NCBI RefSeq assembly: GCF_003711515.1
Contig: NW_021167091.1
Location: 82,340 to 146,339 of the forward strand
Direction of reading: 5' to 3'
Source of the DNA: Sodiomyces alkalinus F11
Taxonomy: Eukaryota > Ascomycota > Sordariomycetes > Glomerellales > Plectosphaerellaceae
Length of the DNA: 64,000 bases
Made by a program: the position numbers and the translations under genes. Every line of letters starts with the position of its first letter. The first letter of the stretch is position 1. Below, piece after piece: positions 45,868-55,500 of this stretch. The notes under the pieces are model-generated. The model saw only the letters and a list, made by a program, of their open reading frames with translations. It ran no database searches and was not told the origin of the DNA.

Positions 45868-47879
45868 ATGCCTCAGCTCGACTACGGAGCGTTCACAGGC
45901 TCAGCAGTTCATGCCAGCTTGTATCGTGTATCCGGGATCACCTTAGTATGAGAGCGCCATGGAGTAGCAAGTCCAATGAAAAGAGAAGGACCGAGGACAG
46001 ACAAGTAGCCACCTGTGGTCTCCCGGTATTATACTCAACCTGACATGCTCTGCAGGATATTGTCGTGTCCGTTCTGCAGGCTTCAGCAACGAGACGTGAG
46101 GCTCAGGGGTATCTCAAGAAATATGCCCCTCAAGCGCCGCAGAAAGAGACGCGCTCGGCTGGGAAGAACTCGTCCTCCCTGCCACCATTCGGCCCATATC
46201 CGTTACGATCCATACTGACCACCCCCACCAACGACATTATCCAACAAAGAGCCCAACCCCATCCCGTCCGTACTCTAGAAGAACCTCCCAATGTGGCTTT
46301 GGTTAAACTACGTCAGCTTGACGCCTTGGATGACGAGGCTCTAACTGGAATTGCGAAGACCCTATCATATCTACGCAAATTGGGCCTCCTCAGTATCATT
46401 GTTCTTCATCAAGAATTGGCCGCATCCAGGGATACGTACAGGCATCAAACCCACAGAATTCAAATAGCCATCGACCGTTTCGGGCCACCGGGTGCGAGGG
46501 TGCTCGACCAGATCTTCATGGGCAATCCGGCACGTTGCTCGAACTTCATGCCTTCGAGTCTTGTAGTCCGGTTCCCACATACGCTGATTCGTGCACTCGA
46601 CGACGATGCTCTGGTCATCATTCCTCCTATCGCCCTGACCCACGATATGAGTACAGCGGGTATTGTGGATCCGGATAATGTCATCGTGGCTCTCGTCAAA
46701 TATCTGTCGGGCTTGCAATTTGAAGACGCCGATGACGGTGTGTCCCACCCCAACGTTTCGATGTCACTGCCGCCTAGAATTGCATCCGTTGAGCGAATAA
46801 TCATTCTTGACCCGCTTGGGGGCATCCCTTTGGTACATTCCGAGTCTTCTCACCGGTTTATAAACTTGGAACAAGAATTCAAGCACATAATGGAAGAGCT
46901 CCGACATGAGGGTGCGGAGGAAGGGCGCGAGGCACACCTGATTGACGAGTCACGTCGTGTACACATCCGGAATCTGCAGCTGTCCCAAAACGTGCTCGCA
47001 ATACTCCCGGAAACGTCCGCGACAATTATCACGACGCCATCGACCGCTGCACTGAAAGCTATTGAACGAGTCCCTGCTGTCGCGACCCGCAACCGACTAA
47101 ACCCTCTAATACACAACCTCCTCACGGACAAGCCGGTTCTTTCACCGTCCCTACCACTGGAGCGTGTGCGGACTGATCAGGCAGGCAAGGTGCCCTACGA
47201 GAAAACGCATCTTACCACCGTCGTTAAACGCGGAATGCCACTCACAATTTATCCTGACCCTACCAACGGGCCATGGGTGCCCCCACGACCAGGAGAGGCC
47301 CGAATGAAACTTACAGATACATGTATAGACTTGGGGCGACTGCAATTTCTCATTGAAAACTCATTCGGTCGGAAACTCGAACTCCAACATTACCTCGACA
47401 GAGTCAACAATACTCTAGCCGGAGTCATAATCGCAGGAGAGTACGAAGGGGTTGCGATCCTGACGTGGGAGAAGCCATCTTGCCTCGAACCCGAGGCAGC
47501 GTACCAGAGTGGGCGACTGGTGCCATACCTCGATAAATTTGCGGTTCTTCAGAATCGCCAGGGCAGTGGAGGAGTGGCAGACGTTGTCTTCAACGCGATG
47601 GTCAGGAGCTGTTTTCCCGACGGCGTATGCTGGAGAAGCAGGAAGGACAATCCGGTCAATAAATGGTACTTTGAAAGGTCAATGGGCACGTATAAGCTGG
47701 GCGGAACAAATTGGCAAATATTCTGGACGACTCCTCATGTGCTGCTGGACAGCCTCACGCTACGAGACTATGAGGACGTTTGTCGACACGCTGAACCCTC
47801 CTGGGTAGATAACGGAACCCTAACTAGTTCTATAAGCCAGTGCCCAGACCGTACAGGAGTAATAGAGAAGTGCTTTTAA
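45868..47879 (+). CDS. ARG2: N-acetylglutamate synthase, mitochondrial (ARG2 type)
   Basis: Transfers acetyl from acetyl-CoA to glutamate (EC 2.3.1.1), the first step of arginine synthesis, in the mitochondrion. Exon 2 (46,056-47,879) is one open frame. It has the fungal NAGS architecture: N-terminal S-V-L-x-A-S-A-T-x-R-E-A, an amino-acid-kinase-like domain with L-D-P-L-G-G-I-P (about residue 272), N-P-L-I-H-N-L-L-T-D-K-P (about 372), and a C-terminal acetyltransferase domain with P-Y-L-D-K-F-A-V (about 515) and W-R-S-R-K-D-N-P-V-N-K-W-Y-F-E-R-S (about 551). The frame from 46,065 has no ATG before the conserved region and a TGA at 46,041, so I propose exon 1 at 45,868-45,945 (26 codons) joined by a 110-nt intron, giving 633 residues. 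That start is uncertain and exon 1 does not look strongly like a mitochondrial presequence. The last 20 residues look non-conserved and lie where RIP-like composition resumes. It may be the only copy or a diverged paralogue. Confidence 0.88.
45946..46055 (+). other. probable intron 1 of the NAGS gene
   Basis: Donor GTATGA at 45,946, branch-like CTGAC at 46,040-46,044 and acceptor TGCAG ending at 46,055, with 11 nt between branch A and the AG. Removing it joins the ATG frame from 45,868 in phase with the long conserved frame and eliminates the TGA at 46,041. A cDNA would be decisive. The alternative is that this is a broken copy with a nonsense codon near its start. Confidence 0.55.
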
Positions 47880-48296
47880 TGCGCAATACTTATAAGCGTC
47901 TATATTATAAGTTGAGCTTTAAATTAATATGTATTTAATACTTATTACGTAGAGTAGTATAAGATAGTTATATACTATAAAAACGCGTTATTAATATACT
48001 AATCCACGGGCGCGTAATATAAGTAAAATCGACGAAACTACTAAGATAATAACTATAACTACCGCCTCCTATTATATAGACCTTTTTAATAATTAAGATA
48101 GAAATGAATAAAAATGGAATTAATTCTTAAACACTTAGATTGTTATGTACGAAGAAGTATGGATTCCTTCGTTGTATATGACTTATATAAGGAAAAGAAG
48201 AATACATTCCGAGATTCGGGGTATCGTATCTAACCCGAACGGAGGTAGTAAAAACGTGGTTATACGATATAGTCTATTACGTCACGCCACGCTATC
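47880..48296. other. AT-rich 3' flank of the NAGS gene with a small LINE2 piece
   Basis: RIP-like composition resumes here. 48,004-48,078 is a 75-bp copy of the LINE2 5' end (CCACGGGCGCGTAAT...). The stretch around 48,085-48,240 keeps some TG and CA and matches no element here. No gene is recognisable. Confidence 0.5.
48004..48078 (+). mobile_element. LINE2-g: 75-bp fragment of the LINE2 5' end
   Basis: Matches the first 75 bp of LINE2-d, -e and -f from CCACGGGCGCGTAAT to ACCGCCTCC, then diverges completely. Retaining only the extreme 5' end of a LINE is unusual. Confidence 0.65.
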
Positions 48297-48677
48297 TATT
48301 AGATAGAAAATATACCGCTATACTAAAAGGGAATTCCTTACCTATATAGGTACTTCTAGTCTCTTATATAGTATAACACCCCCCCTAGCCTTATATAAAG
48401 GACGATCTTCGTACTTAATAAAGGCTAGATATATTACTAGTATTAAGGCGGCTCTCTTCTATGATTGGATACAACGCTCCTCTAGTGGATCTCTCCAATT
48501 TTTCTTTTAAGATATCTCCTCAGCTAGGGTTCGAACGGGTTCCCTTTAGTAGGTTTGCAGGGAAGTTACAGGATAAATCCTCCCGGGCTTATAACTATTA
48601 GACAGAAAATGTACCGCGACACTAAAAGGGAATTCCCCACCTATGTAGGTACTTCTGGTCTCTTATATAGTATAACA
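48297..48677 (-). mobile_element. 381-bp TRIM (miniature LTR element)
   Basis: Two 82-bp direct repeats, 48,297-48,378 and 48,596-48,677, flank a 217-bp interior. The element is bounded by identical 5-bp sequences CTATC at 48,292-48,296 and 48,678-48,682. Read on the minus strand, each LTR starts TGTTATAC and ends CTAATA or CTATCTAATA (CA before RIP). The interior begins with the primer-binding sequence GTTATAAGCCCGG (48,595 to 48,583), identical to that of Copia-1, and ends with a seven-G polypurine tract (48,385 to 48,379). There is no coding capacity. It was presumably mobilised by a copia-type element in trans. Confidence 0.85.
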
Positions 48678-48682
48678 CTATC

Positions 48683-49042
48683 GTATGATACTAATATTCG
48701 ATATAGTACTATCCTTAATAGTGTACTATTAGATATTTAATATACGAAGTAGTCTTATATATAAATCGAGGATATATCTAAGTATAATATAAGTATAGCT
48801 ATACTATAGTAGAGCTCTAATATTAAGCCAGAGGCTCATATAAGTATAAAATATACTTAGATATTATTTTATAATAATATTAATACCCCCCTATAAGCTA
48901 TTTCTCGTTATACGAAGCACTGCTTAGCAGAGTATATTATTATAGTTATAGGTATAACGTAATAATCACCCCGCCTCCTACTCTTTCTAATAGGTCCTTA
49001 AATCTGGTAATTAGGATTAATATATAGGCTTTAAAAACGCCT
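48683..49042. other. unassigned AT-rich stretch
   Basis: RIPed, AT-rich sequence between the TRIM and LINE2-f. No frame or repeat match was found in it. Confidence 0.4.
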
Positions 49043-50220
49043 ATTCACAACGGGCGCGTAATAAGAGTAAAATCGATAAAACTACTAAGATAGCAATTAT
49101 AACTATCGCCTCCCTCCTAGGATACTATTATAAAGGTACCGTAACGCCGGCGCTATAGTGCGACTAGAGGATTCGATAAACGGCGTTATCCTAACTTCGA
49201 CCACGTAAAATTCTTAACGGACCTATTTTTCGTAATATAGGCGTCCTCCCTCCCCCCTACCTTTTTAGGGCAGGATACCGCGCGGAACCGATATAAGACC
49301 GGAGGGGGATTACTACGCCCCCTAAAACCGAGAATAGCTAAAATTAAGGCAGAAATTTAGGCCTTACTAGCTAATAGAAACACGATTAAATAGGTCGTTA
49401 AGCTAGTAAAGGAACTAATCACGATACGCTATAACCGTAATACTACGGCTATAATACCGCTAATATATATATACGCCTCCGTCGACTAAGTTATCCGGAA
49501 AGAACTCCGAAAAGGAACTAGTAGTATAAGGGAGACTTAGGCTATTATTATAGCCGGGCTCCCGTGATAATACCGCCGCGAGACCCCGCCCCCTTAAAAT
49601 AATCCCCGTTAAGCACTACTAGGAACTAATTTTCCGCTTAGGAGGCCTCCTCGAGGACTAGCCCCTGAAGGGTAGGACTCTAAAGGAAGTTATCTAAGCT
49701 ATAAACGCTATAATTAGCTTATATAATACTATAGCGATATAAAAGCTACCTAATAAAGATATCTACCTTACCTTTATTAAAGGGATATAATAGTAGGCTA
49801 CCTATAAGGAGTAATAGGTTAAGAAGGCTTTTAGTAAAGGAGTTATACTAGCTACGCGAACCTACCTTATACTTATAAAGCCTTAGGAGGTCCTTAATGC
49901 CCTATCCGAAAACCACCTACTAGTGTCCTTATAAGAAATAAATCCTAAGGGTAAATTCCTATAACCGTGATAGCGATTACCCCGATATAGTACTAATAGG
50001 ATTATATTTCTCCTTATCGAATCGGCTTCTCTAAAGGGGCGGTAAGCCTTATCCGGAATACTATTCTTTTTAAGGGGGCTAGCTATATCTATAAACTATA
50101 CGGCCCTAACCTTAGCCCCCCTAAGGTATTATAAATACCTATACTTTAGCTATAAGACTAGTAGCTATATTATAGTAGAGAGGGTATACTACTACTACGC
50201 TAAGCTACCTCCCTCCTATA
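49043..50220 (+). mobile_element. LINE2-f: 5' fragment with ORF1
   Basis: Begins with the LINE2 5' sequence (ACGGGCGCGTAAT) and follows LINE2-d through ORF1 to the zinc-knuckle region (about 50,125-50,200), then diverges into sequence with a strong hairpin at 50,240-50,275. In the knuckle, Cys and His positions read Tyr or are lost (for example Y-Y-K-Y-L-Y-F-S-Y). ORF2 is absent. Confidence 0.7.
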
Positions 50221-50239
50221 ACTCACGTTAGCCGCCCTA

Positions 50240-50275
50240 CTTTTAGTAGTGCGGGCCGCGGCGCACTACTAAAAG
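50240..50275. repeat. perfect 14-bp inverted repeat (hairpin)
   Basis: CTTTTAGTAGTGCG at 50,240-50,253 is perfectly complementary to 50,262-50,275, with an 8-base GC-only loop, GGCCGCGG. A perfect palindrome in an otherwise heavily mutated stretch is notable. It could be an excision scar, a terminal hairpin of an unknown element, or chance. Confidence 0.5.
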
Positions 50276-50414
50276 CCTTAATAGCCGCCCTACTCCTAGG
50301 AATAACCCTGGTCTTCGGGCTTAGCGTAAACCGCTGTAACACGCCTAAAATCGGCGCGAAGGGTATTATTAGATAGCTAACTTAAAAACGTTTATAATAT
50401 TTATTTTAGCCTAT
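50276..50414. other. short unassigned stretch between LINE2-f and LINE2-e
   Basis: About 140 bp with a partly repeated GCCGCCCTACT (50,231 and 50,284) and no recognisable frame. Confidence 0.3.
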
Positions 50415-51205
50415 TAACCACGGGCGCGTAATAGGAGCAAAATCGATAAAACTACCGAGATAGAGATTATAACTACCGCCTCCCTCCCGGGATACTATTT
50501 TAGCGGCACCGTAATACCGACGCTACGGTATAGCCGGAAAAGACGTAGGATAGCGTTATTCCGACCTCGACTATATAGAATTTATAACGGACCTACTTCT
50601 CGTAATATAAGCGCCCCCCCCCCCCTTCGAGGCAGGATATAGCGCAGAACCGATATAAGACCGAAAGGGGGCCACCACGCCCCCTAGAACCGAGAGTAGC
50701 TAAGATTAAGGCAGAAATTTAGGCCCTACTAGCTAACGGGAATACGATTAAGTAGGTTATAGAGTTAGTGGAGGAACTAATTATAATACGTAGTACCTAT
50801 AATAACGCCGGTATACTACTACTAGTATACTTATACGTATTTATCCGCTATATTATCCGAGAGGAACTCCGAAAAGGAATAAGCGGTATAAAAAAGACCT
50901 AGGCTAATATTATAGCCTAAGCTCCTATAACGGTACCGCCGCGGGACCCCGCCCCCTTAAAATAATCCCCGCTAGGTATTACCGGAAACTAATGATCCGC
51001 TAAGGAACCCTCTCTAAAGACTAGCCCCTTAGAGTTAGGACCCTAAAGGAAATTATTCAAGCTATAAATACTATAATTACCGAATAAAACGCCGTAGCGG
51101 TACAAAAGCTGCCTAGCGGAGATATCTACGTTACCTTTACCAAAGGGGTATAGTAGTAGGCTACCTATAAGAACTAATAGCTTAAGAAGGCCTTTAGTAA
51201 AGGAG
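50415..51205 (+). mobile_element. LINE2-e: 5' fragment cut by Gypsy-2
   Basis: Starts at ACCACGGGCGCGTAAT and follows LINE2-d through the first part of ORF1, ending at AAAGGAG. The Gypsy-2 LTR starts at the next base (51,206). LINE2-d continues past the equivalent position (about 62,120), so Gypsy-2 inserted here. The rest of LINE2-e is not seen on the far side of Gypsy-2. Confidence 0.7.
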
Positions 51206-51604
51206 TATAAACGACTAGTTATAGGTCGTAGCACTTAGTAAGATTGTAATAATAGATTATCTAGAACTAAGGAAGGAAGAAGGAAAAGGAGAAAAGTCTA
51301 TAGCGTTAGGCTAGCTATAAGATGGCGATAACTAGGCGATATACGTCCGTTGAATAAGCGCGTAGTTAGGAAGATCCGGAGTATAGCCGGATCCTTTATA
51401 TCGGGGTTAACCCGTAATACTATCACCCCCCTCTCCCTCTAGGGGTTATATAACCGTGCATCCCCGTTATAGCTCGGCTCCTCTTTACGTCACGGTAATA
51501 AAGGAATAGTCGTGTCTCTTTATCTTACCTCGCGCTTACCTTAATATTAAAGAAATCTTAGATCGCCTACTAACCTTTATTTATATACCCGAAAAAGTAA
51601 TATA
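51206..51604 (-). repeat. 3' LTR of Gypsy-2 (399 bp)
   Basis: Inverted match of 41,484-41,882 over the full 399 bp. Plus-strand start is TATAAACG (TGTAAACG before RIP) and the end is GTAATATA, followed by the purine-rich region read in reverse. It abuts LINE2-e at AGGAG. Confidence 0.75.
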
Positions 51605-51689
51605 GGCCTCCCTCGCGTAAATACTATCCGTAGATATATCGGCCCTGTTTTCCTTATAGGCTCTCTCTTCCTCTATTCACCTCCCTACC

Positions 51690-52525
51690 TTTAATAATAA
51701 TAATAATAGTAATAGCGGTTCCGTACGTATTCGTTCTTCCTTATAGCGACGACTCCTCTAACTTCTCCTATCTTTAGATAATATTAATAATACTCGGCTA
51801 GTTTAAGAGTTTCCCGTCTAAGGTAAGCTATCTCTTACTCGCGATTTCTGTATAAGGAACGCTCCGCTAACTTATATCGTTTCGTAAACAGCGCTAGCCC
51901 CCGGCAATAATAAGGGTAATAATAGTAGTAAGCGTGCCGCCGATAACGATATAGGTATAATACTCTTATACATTATAGCGATATTAACTATATAATAGGT
52001 CGGGTTATCGCCGCTACCTAAAAAGAAGAAATCGGCGGGTAATCGGCCTCCTAAGCACCCTTTGAGTGGTATTTATACTAAGCTATACCTTTTTTATATA
52101 TGTAATATCGCTAATACAAAGTATAAGTGCCTTTATCGTAGTTAGACTAATTAGGGGAAGAAATACTATATATACTCTATAAAGATATACTAGTATACTC
52201 CTCTTTTAGTATACCTTAAAGGCTATGCATAGAGATTATTTAAGATAGTTACCCGTATTAGCGATAATAATAAGAACGCCCCTATATAACCTCCTCCCCT
52301 TTTAAAGTTATAACTATATCGCTAACTCTTTTTCTAGGAGTAAAAACCGTATCTTAACGCCTATACGGCGTTTTAGGATACCCTTATAGCTACAGAAGCG
52401 ATAATAGCGATACTACTTATAGCTATATATCCCGTAAAGGCTCCCGATATAGTAATCGCGCTAGACCCTTCTCCTCCTTAAAAGGTCTAAGAAAAGGTAG
52501 CACCGTAGTTAGCCTTATTACTTTT
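51690..52525 (+). pseudogene. antisense ORF of Gypsy-2, first part (NLS and Cys cluster)
   Basis: Plus-strand frame, antisense to Gypsy-2 pol, with stops almost only TAA/TAG. It contains K-R-A-A-D-N-D (about 51,928), P-K-K-K-K-S-A-G-N-R-P-P-K (52,017-52,055), C-N-I-A-N-T-K-Y-K-C (about 52,101-52,130) and G-K-K-Y-Y-I-Y-S-I-K-I-Y (about 52,153-52,190). The last reads as C-x2-C-x6-C if Tyr replaced Cys. The frame then runs through S-P-P..K-V-x-E-K-V-A to F-P-K-V-S, where LINE2-c interrupts. It continues in the same frame at 59,161. The N-terminus is not fixed. Confidence 0.6.
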
Positions 52526-52539
52526 TCCTAAGGTTAGTA

Positions 52540-55500
52540 TTATTATTATTATTATCGATCTTACTCCGCTATCCTAACTAATCTATAGGAGCCTTTCTAG
52601 GCTATACGGTCCTTCTTAGGTAGCTATAGGGGGGAAAACCCGGGTAAAACCCGGGGAAAACCCCTATAACACTTCCTTAGGTGGAGTAGTACCGCTATAG
52701 GGCCGATATAGCCCTGGTTCGTCTCTACTATATATCTGGATCACACCTTTAGGCTAATAGCTAACGGGAAGTATAGTAGGCTAGTAGTTAAGTAGGTTAG
52801 CCTAAGCTAATCGTTAATAGCGGAGTAGGAGCTAAGGGGGTACCGCCACGCCTCCGCGGTACGGAGGCCACGGCCCTTTAGCCTTAGCCTCCCTACGTCC
52901 CCGGGGATTATGCCTTTTATTCCTTCTACTCGGTTAATAAAAAGAGTAAAGGAGGTAAACGCCTCCTACCTCCCCTAAATAGGTTCCTGCTATATCCGGC
53001 GGCAGGTAGGGGGAATAAGGCCTTACCCTATTATAGGAATTAAATAGTTAATATCCCCTAAGACCTTTATACCTCAATCCTCCCTCTTCCTCTTATAACG
53101 CTAACGAGTTTATTATAGGTTTTTCCTAATCTATTCCCGCTAGTAGTCTTATAGGTGTATCGTTACGGCCTATACTAACTAGTATACCCCTTTAGTTTCC
53201 TTATTATATTCCTATCCTATTTTAACTATAGGTGCCTTATAGATAGCGTCGCGGTAGCGTAGTAGTATAGGGTTAACTAGGTAGTATAGTAGCGATTATA
53301 TATAAATAAGTAATCCGAGTAATAACGTAATATAAGTTCCCTTTATAGCGTAGCGGTGCCTCGGTAGCAGCATGCTAATAGTCGTAGATATTATCCCCTA
53401 ATAATAATAATACTAGTAGTAATAATCGCCGCTATAAGCGCGGTATAGTTTATATTATACCGTATATAGCCCTCGGTAGCGTTAGAGTAGTATCGTAGCG
53501 CTAATATAGGGTAGTTAGATTCGTTATAGTAAGTATCTAGGCACTTACCCCGACGATATAAAGCCTACGCTAATACCACGGGAATAAGCATAGCCTATTA
53601 CTAGTGTACTAATAATCGCTATCCGTGTAAGGATATAAGTCGCCTAAGTGCCGTGGTGGTATTATATAGGCGTTAAGGTGGATATAGCTAATAGTTTAAT
53701 AAGTCCCCCCCGCTACTAAAAAGTAGTAGTAATATCTTATAGATATCTACTAAACGTACGTAGCGGTAAAGGCCGCTAATAGCGCGGGTATCGCTACTAT
53801 AAGTATTCCCCTTCGGTGCTATAGCGGTTCCACGCTAATAAGTTATAGGCTGAGGAGCGCCTAAGGACAGCGTCCCGGTCTTTTAGCCGGGCCCTAAACC
53901 GGGTATTACCTTCCGGTCACAGTCGCGGCGGCACTGTGTCGGTAGAGGTATAGGAATTATCTTATTAGATAAGGCGTTTAGAGGGTAAGATAGACCTTAT
54001 CCTAGAACACCTTATAAGTGGCTCCCCCCCGGTCCCGCTACGGCTCCTTAGCGGTATTAGCTAATTAGCCTAATAGGGTCTTAAGTATATTAAGAGTAGT
54101 ATTAATGCCTCCGAGGGAGGGAATAATAATAAGAGCTAATCGGTGTCGTGATAGTACTATATTAATACCGTTAGGGCCCCGGCTTATAAGGCCCCTATCC
54201 TAATACTTAATTAATTATCGTGCTACCTTATCCCCGATACGGTCCCCCTTCGGTATCGTGGGTGTTTTCGTCGGCCTTTATAACTTCGAGGGCGAGGCGG
54301 AAGTCCTTACGCCTTTTCCGTTATAGGAACTACCTTATAACTGCCCCGGCTTCCGTATCGTGGTCTAATATATCGTATAGATCCCCTCTAATCGTGAGTA
54401 GTCTCCCCACGGCACTAAAAAGCTCCCTACGCTCTTCCCCGGTTCTATCCTAGCACTAAAGCACTACGTGCTCCGCTATTTCTACCCCTCTATCGTTATA
54501 GGAGCACCGCGTTATTAAAAATCCCGGTACCCTCGCTTTTACTAAGAAGGCTCGTAGGCCTAGCTTTTCTATTCTAATTTAGGTAAGTACGGCGCTCTAT
54601 AGCTTTAGGAGTCTTTTATATTTCCGGAGGGAGCGTTATATTAGGGGGCGGCTTAATACCGTTACGGCGTAGGTATATAGCCTCTATACCTCTACCTAGG
54701 TTTAACCCTAGTCTCTTATAAGGGTTTTCGTCGGGGCCGCGTTTCCGGCCTAAGTCGTTAGGGCGTTAAGTTAGGCTATCCACGCGAGGGCCGCGTAGGT
54801 CCTATAATACCGATTCGGTGCCGCTAAGGCTCTCGCTATAGCGTATACTCCGGCTAATATCTTATCTTCGGTTCCCTCCTTATATATCCGGCGGATATTC
54901 TAGGTATTAGGGCTTATAAGGTATAGGTTAAGGGGGGGGATAAAGGTCTCTTTTTCGAGGACCCTAACCGGCGTAGCTTTATAGGCTCTAGATACTAATC
55001 GGAGGCACCGGTTCTATACCGTTATAAATACCGCTATAGGGCCTTACCGGGGGCCGGCCCCTATCTTATAGACGGTCAGAGCATAGTAGGTAATCACTAG
55101 TCGTATTACTACGAGGTATAGTCTTTTTACGTCCGCGAAGCTATACCCCTACGTTACCGCGCTAAGCCTTAAGAGGGCGTATATCTAGGTAGTTAGGCGG
55201 CTTTTTACCTTGTTAGTATTTTATCAAGAATCGAGCTTCCTATTAAGCTAAACGCCTAGGAACTTTATCGCCTCCGCTACCGGTATCGAAATAGTATTAA
55301 AGGGAAACAGGGTAAATAAGGGTTAGCGTGACTTTATAAAAGGGATGTAAACACACTTAGCTAGTTTAAACTATAGTCCGCTTATAGTCTCCTATTCTAG
55401 GTATATCCTCTACACGGCGGCGAGGCGGTACTATATCTATACCTCCGTCCTGCTAAAGGCGATAATATTTATATTATCGGTAAAACCTACTACTATTATT

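Noticed and set aside
45852..46043. 63-codon ATG frame just upstream of, and in phase with, the NAGS frame
   Set aside because: It ends at a TGA (46,041-46,043) before the conserved region. The GTATGA...CTGAC...TGCAG intron that removes this stop joins in phase only with the ATG at 45,868, so I chose that model, while noting uncertainty.
46371..47808. Several 60-125-codon frames on both strands within the NAGS gene
   Set aside because: They overlap the conserved NAGS frame and show no family resemblance; they are shadows of normal-composition coding DNA.
46065..47879. GTG at 46,065 as start of the NAGS protein
   Set aside because: A nuclear fungal gene would not be expected to start at GTG. 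Similarity to NAGS already covers the codons before it, so an upstream spliced ATG is more likely.
48528..48536. GGTTCGAAC resembling a tRNA B box inside the TRIM (possible tRNA or SINE)
   Set aside because: No A box at the right distance and no tRNA fold; the flanking LTRs, PBS, polypurine tract and target duplication explain the element as a TRIM.
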